A stretch of 64,000 bases of DNA from CBDHGY01 sp965263325 (GCA_965263325.1 CBDHGY010000002.1:1426001-1490000); one strand, 5' to 3'. Shown: positions 26,759 to 36,049, counted from the first letter of the stretch. The notes: generated by a model not told the origin, from the sequence alone. Translations and numbers: made by a program.

Positions 26759-27671
26759 GTCCCGCCCCGCCCCACCAAAGGTTTTTAACCGCCAGCACGT
26801 TCGCCATTTGCGCGAAAAATCTGTCGTTAACTACCCGAAATATTCTTTTTTGAAAACACGTGCAGCCGAAGAATTGCTCGAGCGCCTGGCCGATACTCCG
26901 CAGTCGTTTGATCTGGCGCTGGATCTTGGAAGCCATACAGGGACGGTTGCTGAAACACTGGTGACGAACGGCAAGGTCACAAAGCTTGTTTCGGCAGACC
27001 TTTCTCTCGCAATGGCCGCCGCCTGCCCCAAACCGGCCCTTGTCGCTAGTGAGGAGCGTTTGCCGTTTGCGGATCACGCGCTTGACCTCGTCACGAGCAT
27101 ACTTTCACTTCACGCGGTCAATGACCTTCCGGGAACGCTGGTTCAGATTAGGCGTATTCTGAAACCTGACGGTTTATTTGTTGGCTGCCTGTTCGGCGCA
27201 GGTACCCTGAAGGAACTTCGCACAAGCCTTATGCAGGCTGAAGTCGAGATTCTCGGTGGGGCAGCTCAGCGCATCGCCCCTCTGCCGGGATTGCAGGACA
27301 TGGCAGGCCTGTTGCAGCGCGCAGGCTTTGCCTTGCCCGTTGCAGATGTCGACCGGGTAACCGTGCGATACGATACGCCATTTGATCTAATTAAAGACAT
27401 CAAAGGAATGGCTGAAAGCGCAGCATTTGCAGGCAGCGCTCGCCCTCCTCTTTCCCGGCGAATTCTCGCACGCATGTATGAGATTTACGCAGATCAGTTC
27501 GCAGATGATGACGGGCGATTGCGCGCGAGTTTCGAGATCATCTGGCTTTCAGGCTGGGCGCCTGCGCCGGGCCAACCAAAACCCCTAAAGCCGGGCAGCG
27601 CAAAGCAAAGCCTCGCGAGCGCCGTTGGGTCCAAAGAAATATCGTTGAAAGAAAAACCGGGTGAACCTTAA
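26757..27671 (+). CDS. Class I SAM-dependent methyltransferase (BioC/NDUFAF5-like)
   Basis: A 304-residue protein opening with a short basic leader and PPKVFNRQHVRHLREKSV, typical of the alphaproteobacterial BioC-like/NDUFAF5-like branch. The SAM motif is ALDLGSHTGTVAETL (a G-S-H-T-G variant of the usual GxGxG), followed by LVSADLS and LPFADHALDLVTSILSLHAVNDL. NDUFAF5 hydroxylates complex I and BioC methylates malonyl-ACP; this protein could do either or neither. The start codon overlaps that of divergent comF by two bases, so its ribosome-binding region lies within comF. Confidence 0.87.
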   Translation: MSRPAPPKVFNRQHVRHLREKSVVNYPKYSFLKTRAAEELLERLADTPQSFDLALDLGSHTGTVAETLVTNGKVTKLVSADLSLAMAAACPKPALVASEERLPFADHALDLVTSILSLHAVNDLPGTLVQIRRILKPDGLFVGCLFGAGTLKELRTSLMQAEVEILGGAAQRIAPLPGLQDMAGLLQRAGFALPVADVDRVTVRYDTPFDLIKDIKGMAESAAFAGSARPPLSRRILARMYEIYADQFADDDGRLRASFEIIWLSGWAPAPGQPKPLKPGSAKQSLASAVGSKEISLKEKPGEP

Positions 27672-27844
27672 GGGTTCCAGGCATTATCAACTTTATCAAA
27701 AGTTGCTTTTGTTGCATCGCCAACGCTGCTGATCGCAGCAATAATTGCGAGCGTCATAACACTCAAAATAAGGGCGTACTCAATCGCAGCAGCGCCGCCC
27801 TCTTCGCGGGCGAACTGTTTAAACTGATCAAACAGCGCTCTCAT
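27668..27844 (-). CDS. Flp family type IVb pilin
   Basis: A 58-residue prepilin: short leader MRALFDQFKQFAREEGG, prepilin-peptidase site GG-AAAIEYA with Glu at +5 and Tyr at +6 (the Flp signature), then one hydrophobic helix (LILSVMTLAIIAAISSV). Flp pilins polymerise into Tad pili for surface attachment. The ATG at 27844 has GGGAG upstream and lies within the end of mutT (17-bp overlap). No cpa/tad assembly genes are in the window, so this copy is away from any secretion cluster. Confidence 0.92.
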   Translation of the reverse strand: MRALFDQFKQFAREEGGAAAIEYALILSVMTLAIIAAISSVGDATKATFDKVDNAWNP

Positions 27845-28253
27845 TGCTGCTCCCAAAATACCGACCCAACGAGTCAAACAACGGGATGTCCGCTGCAGGC
27901 GCTGGATAGTCATGCAAAGAAGCAGGTTCTACCCAAGCGAAGGACTGGCCTTCACGAGCGTGTAGCTTTCCACCCCATCGATGACACGCGAACAGTGGCA
28001 TCAAAAGGTGAAAATCTTCATAAGCATGAGACGCAAAATTGATCGGTTTAAGGTCGTCAGGGTTAACGGTGATGCCGAGCTCTTCTAACAGCTCACGGCA
28101 CAGCGCAGCTTCTGGGCACTCGTTTTCTTCGATTTTACCGCCGGGAAATTCCCATAATCCCGCCATGGCTTTGCCTTCCGGGCGTTGCGCCAGCAGGACT
28201 TCGCCTTTTTCGTTAACCAAGGCTGCTGCAACGACAACTAAAACGCGCGTCAC
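27828..28253 (-). CDS. mutT: (Deoxy)nucleoside triphosphate pyrophosphohydrolase, MutT-type Nudix
   Basis: A 141-residue Nudix hydrolase with the box GGKIEENECPEAALCRELLEELGI and a preceding VLLAQRPEGKAMAGLWEFP typical of MutT. It clears 8-oxo-dGTP and related nucleotides from the pool. The likely start is GTG at 28253, overlapping the argJ stop (GTGA) with GGAG 10 nt upstream; the reading frame extends 16 codons further but inside argJ. It sits in a ppi-argJ-mutT-flp run of overlapping genes. Confidence 0.92.
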   Translation of the reverse strand: MTRVLVVVAAALVNEKGEVLLAQRPEGKAMAGLWEFPGGKIEENECPEAALCRELLEELGITVNPDDLKPINFASHAYEDFHLLMPLFACHRWGGKLHAREGQSFAWVEPASLHDYPAPAADIPLFDSLGRYFGSSNESAV

Positions 28254-29503
28254 GTCCGGTAAGCTCCATTGATCTCGACATAGCCATGCGTGAGATCGCA
28301 CGTATAAATCTTGGCGTTACCCCTGCCCCTTCCGACATCCACCCGGACGGTAAATTCAGGCTTTGCAAAAACAGCACTTGCAGCATCTTCGCTGTAATTT
28401 TCGGCGCGCCCTCCCGCTTCAGCAACCTGCACATCGTCAAACCATATGGCCAGTTTCGTCTGATCGATCGGCTCGAGCGACTTGCCGACCGCCATAACGA
28501 TCCGCCCCCAATTGGCATCGCCTCCGGCCATAGCAGTTTTCACAAGCGGCGAGTTTGCAATCGCGCACGCTATTACTTTTGCCGATTGATCAGATACCGC
28601 GCCCGTCACGTGTATCGTGGCAAATTTCGAAGCCCCTTCCCCGTCTTTGACAAGTTGTTGCGCAAGATCGAGACAGACCTCATCCAATGCCGCTTCGAAG
28701 TCCGGCAAGTCGGGATCGTCATCGCGCTCAATGAGCGGCATTTTTGCCGCCCCTGTTGCAAAAACCATCAGCATATCTGAAGTCGATGTATCACCGTCGA
28801 CCGTCGCGCAGTTGAATGTTCGGTCCGCTACGCGGCGCAAAATATTCTGCATGAGATCTGGTGCGATTGCTGCGTCGGTGAACACATATGCCAGCATGGT
28901 GGACATGTTCGGCGCGATCATTCCAGAGCCTTTCGCAATACCGGAAAAATTGACCCGGGCACCGCCGAGCATTGTGCTTGTGTGTGCGCCTTTGGGATAG
29001 GTGTCAGTCGTCATGAAAGCGCGCGCGCAGGCTTCCCAATTGGGCGCGCTCAGATTTTCTACGAGCTGCGGAACGATCGAGCCGACATAATTCGGATCCG
29101 GCAAAGGCTCACCAATCACGCCGGTGGCTGCCAGGAAACACGACTTTTTTTCCACACCGAGCGCGCCGACCAGCGATTTGAGCGTTGCCTCATTTTTCAG
29201 GACACCCTTGCTTCCGGTGAAAGCATTCGAGTTTCCGGAATTGACGATGAGCGCGCGCGCCCTTCCCGCTCCGCCATTTGCCAATGCTTCGCGGCACCAC
29301 TGCACATCGGCAGAAGCAGTTACCGAGCGCGTAAACACGCCAGCTGCGGTGGTGCCTTCTGCAAAGGTAAAGAGAAACACATCGTCTCTCTCTAACCCGC
29401 GCCCGGCATAAAACCCGCGCGATGCAGTGGCGGCGCGCAGACCGCCAATGTTCGGCAATATCGGAAATCGCTCCGGCGCAAATGGCGAAGGCTTTAAGTT
29501 CAT
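28250..29503 (-). CDS. argJ: Bifunctional glutamate N-acetyltransferase / amino-acid acetyltransferase
   Basis: A 417-residue ArgJ that recycles the acetyl group in arginine synthesis, transferring it from N-acetylornithine to glutamate. The self-cleavage region reads KGSGMIAPNMSTMLAYVFTDA with the Thr nucleophile kept. Other family features are SGNSNAFTG, NCATVDGDTSTSD and NWGRIVMAVGKS near the C-terminus. The precursor is processed into two chains at that Thr. Its start overlaps the upstream isomerase stop by 4 bases. Confidence 0.96.
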   Translation of the reverse strand: MNLKPSPFAPERFPILPNIGGLRAATASRGFYAGRGLERDDVFLFTFAEGTTAAGVFTRSVTASADVQWCREALANGGAGRARALIVNSGNSNAFTGSKGVLKNEATLKSLVGALGVEKKSCFLAATGVIGEPLPDPNYVGSIVPQLVENLSAPNWEACARAFMTTDTYPKGAHTSTMLGGARVNFSGIAKGSGMIAPNMSTMLAYVFTDAAIAPDLMQNILRRVADRTFNCATVDGDTSTSDMLMVFATGAAKMPLIERDDDPDLPDFEAALDEVCLDLAQQLVKDGEGASKFATIHVTGAVSDQSAKVIACAIANSPLVKTAMAGGDANWGRIVMAVGKSLEPIDQTKLAIWFDDVQVAEAGGRAENYSEDAASAVFAKPEFTVRVDVGRGRGNAKIYTCDLTHGYVEINGAYRT

Positions 29504-30441
29504 AGAGACGTATCTTTTTCCTGATCGACCGGATCAACTGCTGGCTCCGGCGGAGCGATGCGAGGTTCGCGGTCACCAAGGTCTGGCAATGGCTGACTTC
29601 CACGCCCCGTGCTCAACCGTGCATCAGCGCGCAGTGCACGGAGGATTTTGGAAATCTCTCGAAATGTCAGGAAACGAACAATTTCAGGACGCATCTGATC
29701 AAGTGTTTTCGGCGCAGGCACCCGGCGCTCGTCAACTTGCAGGATGTGCCATCCGCGATCGGTTTGGAAAGGTTGAGAATAGGCTCCGACCTGCGTGTTT
29801 GCGATCGTTGACGGGAATGGCTCATCAAGCAAATTCGGCGCGACAAATCCGAGATCACCGCCCTCAAGCCGTGTGTCTTTATCCGTGGAGTATTCGAATG
29901 CGATTGCCGCAAAATCACCGCCCGCTTTAAGGTCAGCGATCACTTTTTCAGCGGTTGTTTCATCTTCAACCAGAATGTGGCGAATGCGCACCTCATCGTC
30001 GAGCTGCTGAAGTTTCACCTGCTCATCATACATGCGCTGGATCGCGGGCTCCGTCACTTCTTTTGCGACAAGGCTCTCAACCAGAATATTGCCGAGAATA
30101 CGCTCTTCGGCGGCCAGCAGGCGGCGCTGTGCGTCATCGCCCGTATCGAGCCCAAGGCGGCGCGCCTCCTGAGCCATTAGTTTTTGGTCGATTAGCTGGT
30201 CGAGCACTGTCTGGAAACCGGGATGTTCGGCTGTGAAGGGCTCACCAGGCTCGATAATGTTCTGAGCGGCCGCTTCCAGTTCGACATCTGACACATAAAT
30301 GGTCTCGCCGTTGACCGTGGTCGCTTTGGCCGAGTCGACACGAAGATTAACAGCGCTCTGTTCCGGGGTTGGCGCACAAGCAGATAACGCACCTGCGAAC
30401 AAAATTGATAGCAGTAGCGGCGTAATTACAGTGCGTTTCAT
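29500..30441 (-). CDS. Periplasmic lipoprotein peptidyl-prolyl isomerase, SurA/PpiC-like
   Basis: About 313 residues. A lipoprotein signal (ILFAGALSAC) anchors it, followed by a SurA-N-like helical segment (about 40-150) and a parvulin PPIase domain (about 150-245; IRHILVEDETTAEKVIADLKAGGDFAAIAFEYSTD and GGDLGFVAPNLLDEPF...VGAYSQPFQTDRGWHILQVDERR). This is a periplasmic chaperone/isomerase for outer-membrane proteins. AGGAG lies 6 nt before the ATG at 30441. It heads the argJ operon and is divergent from secA; both concern protein export, though a shared regulation is not shown. Confidence 0.92.
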   Translation of the reverse strand: MKRTVITPLLLSILFAGALSACAPTPEQSAVNLRVDSAKATTVNGETIYVSDVELEAAAQNIIEPGEPFTAEHPGFQTVLDQLIDQKLMAQEARRLGLDTGDDAQRRLLAAEERILGNILVESLVAKEVTEPAIQRMYDEQVKLQQLDDEVRIRHILVEDETTAEKVIADLKAGGDFAAIAFEYSTDKDTRLEGGDLGFVAPNLLDEPFPSTIANTQVGAYSQPFQTDRGWHILQVDERRVPAPKTLDQMRPEIVRFLTFREISKILRALRADARLSTGRGSQPLPDLGDREPRIAPPEPAVDPVDQEKDTSL

Positions 30442-30642
30442 TTCGTTCTCCTGCATCTCGAAGCCCCGAGCCAGATTGACACTCGCCCAGCGCGTTCTTA
30501 AGTCTTCGGCTTACGCCGGTCGAGGCCCAAAGCGCTGGTTTTTAGCAGCGGTGTGTGTCTTTGGCAGATTAACAGAGTTTGAAACTTATAGGACCATCCT
30601 AGTGGGCCTCAACAGCCCGAGTAGATGAGTTAGAGATCGCCT

Positions 30643-33390
30643 ATGTTATCCATTGCCCGCAAGCTTTTCGGTTCCGCCAATGAGCGTAGTCTGAAACCGC
30701 TTCGCGCTCGTGTGAACCGCATTAATTCGCTCGAACCCATGATCGAAGCGCTGTCTGACACGGCGCTGCGGGCCAAAACAGACGAGTTTCGTAAGCGCTT
30801 GTCGGATGGAGCAAGCGTCGACAGCCTGCTGGAAGAAGCCTTTGCGGTGGTACGCGAAGCCTCAAAACGCTCGCTCGGGATGCGGCATTTCGACGTTCAG
30901 CTAATGGGCGGCATGGTGTTGCATCAAGGTGACATCGCCGAAATGCGGACGGGGGAAGGCAAGACACTTGTGGCCACCCTTCCCGTTTATTTGAACGCGC
31001 TCACCGGAAAAGGCGTTCATGTCGTGACCGTGAACGATTACCTCGCCAAACGCGACGCAGAATGGATGGGCCAGCTTTACGGCTTCCTCGGTATGTCGAC
31101 GGGCGTCATTATCGGCGACCAGCCCGGCGGCGGGCGCATGAACGATGCTGATCGCCGCGAAGCCTACGCCGCGGACATCACATACGGAACGAATAATGAA
31201 TTCGGCTTCGATTATCTGCGCGATAATATGAAGTATTCGCTGGCTGAGATGACCCAGCGTGGTCATGCATTTGCGATCATCGATGAAGTTGACTCGATCC
31301 TGATCGATGAAGCGCGAACACCGCTGATCATCTCTGGCCCGACAGATGACCGCTCTGAGCTTTACACCACCGTCAATACGCTCATCCCTCAGCTGACCGA
31401 AGAAGATTATGAGCTGGATGAGAAACAACGCTCGGTTACATTCTCCGAAGACGGCATGGAGAAGATGGAGACGATGCTCAAGCATGCCGGTCTCCTGGAA
31501 GGGTCGTTGTGGGAACCAGCGAACATCTCGATTGTCCACCACTCAAATCAGGCACTGCGCGCGCACAAAATGTTCACGCGCGACAAGGACTACATTGTTA
31601 AAGACAATGAAGTGAAACTGATCGACGAGTTTACAGGCCGGATGATGGAAGGGCGGCGCCTCTCGGAAGGCCTGCACCAGGCGATCGAGGCGAAAGAAGG
31701 CGTTGACATCAAGCCCGAAAACCAGACGCTCGCATCCATCACATTCCAAAATTATTTCCGTCTGTACGACAAACTTGCTGGCATGACCGGTACGGCGCTC
31801 ACTGAGGCGGCTGAGTTCGAAGACATCTATAAGCTCAGCGTGATTGATCTTCCGACCAATAAACCGATCCAGCGCATCGATGATGATGATGTTGTCTACC
31901 GAACGGCAAAAGCGAAATATCAGGCAATCATTGACGAAGTAAAAGAATGCCAGGGCCGCGGCCAACCAGTCCTGCTCGGAACGGCCTCCATCGAGAAGTC
32001 GGAGCTTCTTTCGACCTTGCTTGGCACTGCAAAGATTCCGCACCAGGTGCTGAATGCGCGCCACCACGAAAAAGAGGCGTTCATTATTTCGCAGGCCGGC
32101 GTGCCGGGCTCAGTGACCGTCGCGACCAATATGGCGGGACGCGGAACAGACATTCAGCTGGGCGGCAATCTCGACATGGCTGTCGAAGCTGAGGTCGCCA
32201 GCCGGATGGAAAAGAATGGCGGCAAAGAACTCAGCGAGAGCGAGATCACAATGATCCGCTCGCAATTGAAGGCCGAAATCGAAATCCGCAAAAAACAGGC
32301 GCTGGACGCTGGCGGACTGTATGTCCTCGCGACTGAACGCCACGAAAGCCGCCGTATCGACAATCAGTTGCGCGGGCGAACGGGTCGTCAGGGCGACCCC
32401 GGAAAATCCAAATTCTACATCTCAGTCGAAGACGATCTCATGCGGATCTTTGCGGCAGAACGCCTTGATACAGTTATGCGCCGTCTCGGGATTAAAGAAG
32501 ACGAAGCCATCACGCACCCTTGGATGAACAAGGCGATGGAAACCTCGCAGCGCAAAATCGAACAGCGCAATTTCGAAATCCGCAAAAACGTTCTGAAGTA
32601 TGACGATGTCATCAATGATCAGCGCAAAGTGATCTTTGAGCAGCGCCGCGACTTCATGCATGCCGAAAGCGTCACCAATATCATCGATGAAATGCGCGAA
32701 GATCTTATCGCGGGCTTTGTCTCACTTTACATGCCAGAGCGCGCTTATGCAGAGCAGTGGGATATGGACGGTCTCGATGCGGCGCTGAAAGCGGACATTG
32801 GCCTCGAACTTCCTGTCCATGACTGGGCGAAAGAGGAAGGCGTTGCAGATGCTGAAATCCTGCAGCGCATTACCGATGCAGCAGAAACCGCTTACCGTGC
32901 CAAAACCGAGAATGTAGGCGGTGACGCGATGCGCCGCGTCGAAAAACGCGTTCTGCTGGAAATGATGGACAATCACTGGCGCCAGCACCTCCAGCAGATT
33001 GATCAGCTGCGCTCTGTTATCCATCTGCGCGGCTATGGCCAGCGCGATCCGCTGAACGAGTTTAAGGAAGAAGCCTTCCAGCTCTTCTCAAATCTGCTTG
33101 GCGATGTGCGCACATCGGTGACGCGCATCTTGATGCTCGCGCAAATCGAGCAGCAACAGGCAGCCCAGCGCCCGGCTCCCCCAACTCAGATGGTCGAGAC
33201 GCATCTCGATCCAGACACCGGCGTGAATGAGATGACCCCGTCGCACCGGCCTGACCCTGTGCCACCGCCCGGACCGCAGCTGCATCAGGCAGAGGATGAC
33301 TGGTCGAAGACGCCGCGCAACGCCCCCTGCCCGTGTGGCTCTGGCAAAAAGTATAAGCAGTGCCACGGCTCAATCTCCGCGAAAGCCTGA
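30643..33390 (+). CDS. secA: Preprotein translocase ATPase SecA
   Basis: The ATPase motor of Sec export, 915 residues. Domains in order: NBD1 with Walker A GEGKT (about 104-108) in IAEMRTGEGKTLVATLPVYLNAL, YGTNNEFGFDYLRDN, DEVDSILIDEARTPLIISG, preprotein cross-linking domain, NBD2 (GTASIEKSE, NMAGRGTDIQLGG, GRTGRQGDPG), helical wing/scaffold, and the C-terminal zinc tail NAPCPCGSGKKYKQCHG that binds SecB/phospholipid. Length is normal for alphaproteobacteria. It ends near a convergent hypothetical gene. Confidence 0.99.
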   Translation: MLSIARKLFGSANERSLKPLRARVNRINSLEPMIEALSDTALRAKTDEFRKRLSDGASVDSLLEEAFAVVREASKRSLGMRHFDVQLMGGMVLHQGDIAEMRTGEGKTLVATLPVYLNALTGKGVHVVTVNDYLAKRDAEWMGQLYGFLGMSTGVIIGDQPGGGRMNDADRREAYAADITYGTNNEFGFDYLRDNMKYSLAEMTQRGHAFAIIDEVDSILIDEARTPLIISGPTDDRSELYTTVNTLIPQLTEEDYELDEKQRSVTFSEDGMEKMETMLKHAGLLEGSLWEPANISIVHHSNQALRAHKMFTRDKDYIVKDNEVKLIDEFTGRMMEGRRLSEGLHQAIEAKEGVDIKPENQTLASITFQNYFRLYDKLAGMTGTALTEAAEFEDIYKLSVIDLPTNKPIQRIDDDDVVYRTAKAKYQAIIDEVKECQGRGQPVLLGTASIEKSELLSTLLGTAKIPHQVLNARHHEKEAFIISQAGVPGSVTVATNMAGRGTDIQLGGNLDMAVEAEVASRMEKNGGKELSESEITMIRSQLKAEIEIRKKQALDAGGLYVLATERHESRRIDNQLRGRTGRQGDPGKSKFYISVEDDLMRIFAAERLDTVMRRLGIKEDEAITHPWMNKAMETSQRKIEQRNFEIRKNVLKYDDVINDQRKVIFEQRRDFMHAESVTNIIDEMREDLIAGFVSLYMPERAYAEQWDMDGLDAALKADIGLELPVHDWAKEEGVADAEILQRITDAAETAYRAKTENVGGDAMRRVEKRVLLEMMDNHWRQHLQQIDQLRSVIHLRGYGQRDPLNEFKEEAFQLFSNLLGDVRTSVTRILMLAQIEQQQAAQRPAPPTQMVETHLDPDTGVNEMTPSHRPDPVPPPGPQLHQAEDDWSKTPRNAPCPCGSGKKYKQCHGSISAKA

Positions 33391-33429
33391 TCACCTGCAG
33401 CACTACGTGTTCTGGAATTTTATTTGCAA

Positions 33430-34218
33430 CTAGTAGGGATAGCTTTCGCGCGCAACGCCATCGCTATCGTATACGACTTCGCATTCATCCGCCATGCCGC
33501 AGCCTGCAATGACCGATGCATTGCGCATGGTCTTGTTCGACATTTCTGTGAGAGACATGTATGCGCCAAAATCAGACATTATCTTGCGGTTGACCATGCC
33601 AACATAAAAATCTGCGAGTTGGCGATCAGTTCCCGTTTTCATAACTGCCCGATTGGTGAACGCCTGAGGATTTGTGATGTATCCATTTCGAACAAGGTGA
33701 ACGAGTATTCCGTCCCAGGAATTAAAAATGTCCTCGGATGAATACACCACAGTTGCGCTGATGTTTCCCTGATCTGGACCGTGGAAGTCAGCGAAAAATT
33801 TAACCGGCTTTCCTGAGACCTTCGCATCTCCGATCACAACCGCAACCATCGGACCGAATACGGCTTTGAAGGATTCAGCATCAACCGCCCGTGTGCGATT
33901 CACATTGGTCAATCCCGCTTCTTTGAGGAATTCGTCAAAAAAGGAATCGATTGTATAAGCGCCAGTATCGACCTTGTTTATTTGTACCAGATGCGGATCG
34001 CCGGGCTTCGGAGACTTGGAAGTCGACCAAACAGACCGTCCCGGCACGTTTTGATGGTACCAGTTCGGGATATACGTTCCACCTTTCCCATCACTCGCAT
34101 AGACAGGAGGCGGCGCTTTCGCGTTTGGAAAATCAGCGCTGCCCTGAGCAAACGCTGGCAATGCAAAAAGACCGCCCAGAACAAATAACGCAATGCATGT
34201 GTTTAAAACAAATCGCAT
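33430..34218 (-). CDS. Hypothetical exported protein
   Basis: About 262 residues with a signal peptide (MRFVLNTCIALFVLGGLFALPAFAQG, cut after FAQ). The mature part has no motif I recognise; it includes VNRTRAVDAESFKAVFGPMVAVV, VVYSSEDIFNSWDGILVHL and a late CGMADECEVVYDS with two cysteines, perhaps a disulfide. Start at 34218 is chosen to give a clean signal peptide. It is convergent with secA. Confidence 0.65.
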   Translation of the reverse strand: MRFVLNTCIALFVLGGLFALPAFAQGSADFPNAKAPPPVYASDGKGGTYIPNWYHQNVPGRSVWSTSKSPKPGDPHLVQINKVDTGAYTIDSFFDEFLKEAGLTNVNRTRAVDAESFKAVFGPMVAVVIGDAKVSGKPVKFFADFHGPDQGNISATVVYSSEDIFNSWDGILVHLVRNGYITNPQAFTNRAVMKTGTDRQLADFYVGMVNRKIMSDFGAYMSLTEMSNKTMRNASVIAGCGMADECEVVYDSDGVARESYPY

Positions 34219-35092
34219 ATCCCGTAGTTCCTTTTCCTGCCTGAGCATCATCAAATAGAATTTTTCTATTCAAGTCACCCGCCTAACTGAGATTTAGTGC
34301 GCGACGTTCAGACGGAACGACTTTTATTGGCAACCGCTGACACGATCGCACATCAAAAACCTCAACTTATCCGACACCTGCCAGCTCCCAAACGCCTGTA
34401 AAGCTTAGGCAAAAAAATAAAATCGCCGAATCTATCCGCCCCCCGCTGCGCCCGGGGTATACTCCTGCGCATGTTAGATCAGCAGACCGACCGCAGCGCA
34501 TATCTTTGGCGCGCCGCCTACACACTGGTGATTGCGGCATAGGCGCTTTTGCAACGGCGCTCAGCGCGCGCCCTCGTCCACAAAATTCGGGAAATGACGC
34601 GCGCCGCAGAGCGCAATGTGAGAAAGGCGCTGATCGCGCTCGCAGCATCTGTGATCCTTCCGGCCCGCGCGCGCATGCCCGAAACGAACACGCGCGGGCA
34701 AAAAGCCCGAGAGGCGAACACGCTCCGCCCACGAACATTTTCTGTATTGCCACCAAAGCCCGCCGCCGCCGGGTATACTTACATCTACCGCCCCACCCTC
34801 TTGATCGACCTTTCCGAGGAATGCGCGCGCGAGCAACTCCGCCGCTTGCAGGCGCGGCTGATGGCAGCAGGTAAGCTTACTGGCAGGAAGCGACACGGCT
34901 GCGCCCCCGCGGAACAAATGCCGGGCCACGCCTTCATCGCGCGCCGCGGCCAAAATCCACCGCCCGCAATCGATAGCTCATAAGCGCTTCTTGAACGTGA
35001 GTGCTCTATGCTCCGCCTTGGCGGAGGTGTTTGCGCTGGCGCTGCCACGCCTTCTGCACATCACCGGCATTCCCGAATGAACGCCACGACGG
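34219..35092. other. Long stretch without a confident intact gene
   Basis: Between the exported protein gene and hemF there are 874 bp with no clearly intact gene. Both strands carry long open frames, as often happens in GC-rich DNA. The plus-strand frame at 34471-34983 looks the most gene-like but is interrupted by a stop (listed separately). The 9-mer GGGTATACT occurs twice (34455-34463 and 34771-34779). No RNA gene is recognised. Confidence 0.5.
34471..34983 (+). pseudogene. Possible broken gene with in-frame TAG
   Basis: An ATG at 34471 opens MLDQQTDRSAYLWRAAYTL and reaches TAG at 34540; the same frame then runs open to TAA at 34983. The second part is basic and helical (RSARALVHKIREMTRAAER, then KALIALAASVILPARA), followed by a Pro/Arg-rich region and a C-terminal DLSEECAREQLRRLQARLM. 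The two halves look continuous (VIAA then ALLQRR), as if a single nonsense change split one gene. The AYLWRA...AERxxRKALIALA pattern loosely recalls uncharacterised alphaproteobacterial proteins. Alternatives: a chance open frame, or a gene starting downstream of the stop. TATACT at 34458 could be a -10 element. Confidence 0.35.
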
Positions 35093-35977
35093 CTAAGGCC
35101 ACTTCACCAAAGGCGGCATTGAAGAGAGGATCGATTTCACATTGCCGCCAGTTTTGAGACCAAAAATTGTGCCGCGATCATAGAGCAGATTGAACTCGAC
35201 ATATCGCCCGCGCTGGATGAGCTGCGCCTCGCGGTCGTCATCAGTCCAACCTTGCGTCACGCGCTTGCGCGCGATAGGCATATACGCTTCGCGGAAAGCT
35301 TCGCCGACATCTTTGGTGAACTGGAAATCTGCCTCCCAGTCTCCGGTATTGTGGCGGTCATAAAAAATGCCGCCAATGCCGCGCGGCTCATCGCGGTGCG
35401 CGAGATGGAAGTAGCGGTCGCAATAGTCGCGCATATCCGGGTAATAAGCCGGATCATGCTTGTCGCACGCGGCTTTTAAAGCGGCATGAAACGCCTGCGC
35501 ATCTGGCGTGTCTGCGCGGCGCTGATCTTCCAGCAAAGGCGTCAGGTCTGCCCCACCGCCAAACCAGCTTTCCGAGGTCACCAGCATGCGGGTGTTCATG
35601 TGCACGGTCGGCATGCGCGGGTTGCGAGGGTGCACAATCAGGGAAATGCCCGCCGCCCAGAAGCGTCCGTCCGAGTCATCTGCCCCGGGAATCTGCGCGC
35701 GAAAAGCTTCTGAGAATTCGCCGTAGACTTCGGATGTATGAACGCCGGCCTTTTCGATGACCCGCCCGCGAAGGATCGCCATGCGGCCCCCACCAAGATC
35801 TTCAGAGCCATCGCCGCGTTTCCAATCGGTGATCTCAAATGTCGCCGCAGGACCTAAATAAAGCGGCGCGCCATGCTCGGCTTCCAGCGCTTCAAAATCT
35901 GCGAGGATCTTATCCTGCAATTCGCGAAACCAAGTCGAGGCGCGGGATTTTTGGTCGGCTAAAGCTGTGTCTGTCAT
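35093..35977 (-). CDS. hemF: Oxygen-dependent coproporphyrinogen III oxidase
   Basis: About 294 residues; converts coproporphyrinogen III to protoporphyrinogen IX in heme synthesis, using O2. Signatures: VHMNTRMLVTSESWFGGGADLTPLL, DYCDRYFHLAHRDEPRGIGGIFYD, and the C-terminal VEFNLLYDRGTIFGLKTGGNVKSILSSMPP. The frame is open upstream, but the ATG at 35977 (MTDTALADQ) gives the usual N-terminus. Its start region lies close to the divergent TPR-sulfotransferase gene (36050). Confidence 0.95.
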   Translation of the reverse strand: MTDTALADQKSRASTWFRELQDKILADFEALEAEHGAPLYLGPAATFEITDWKRGDGSEDLGGGRMAILRGRVIEKAGVHTSEVYGEFSEAFRAQIPGADDSDGRFWAAGISLIVHPRNPRMPTVHMNTRMLVTSESWFGGGADLTPLLEDQRRADTPDAQAFHAALKAACDKHDPAYYPDMRDYCDRYFHLAHRDEPRGIGGIFYDRHNTGDWEADFQFTKDVGEAFREAYMPIARKRVTQGWTDDDREAQLIQRGRYVEFNLLYDRGTIFGLKTGGNVKSILSSMPPLVKWP

Positions 35978-36049
35978 GGCGCTGACTCTGGCCACGGCAA
36001 AGCCACCATGGCAACTTGCCTTTTGTCGCAACCAGAGACACACCGCCGA

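Noticed and set aside
30476..30503. TTGACA upstream of secA as its promoter
   Set aside because: The matching -10 (TAAGTC or TTAAGT) is weak, so it is not called; the region surely contains divergent promoters.
30901..32067. Long minus-strand open frames (213 and 174 codons) inside secA
   Set aside because: They mirror the secA coding frame in GC-rich DNA, have no ribosome-binding site or recognisable domain, and secA is certain.
34455..34779. GGGTATACT repeats as ends of a small mobile element
   Set aside because: Only 9 bp, direct not inverted, and no transposase or target duplication.
34561..34953. A 130-codon minus-strand frame in the gap before hemF
   Set aside because: Rich in Arg/Gly/Ala with scattered Cys, no ribosome-binding site; likely an antisense shadow of the plus-strand frame.
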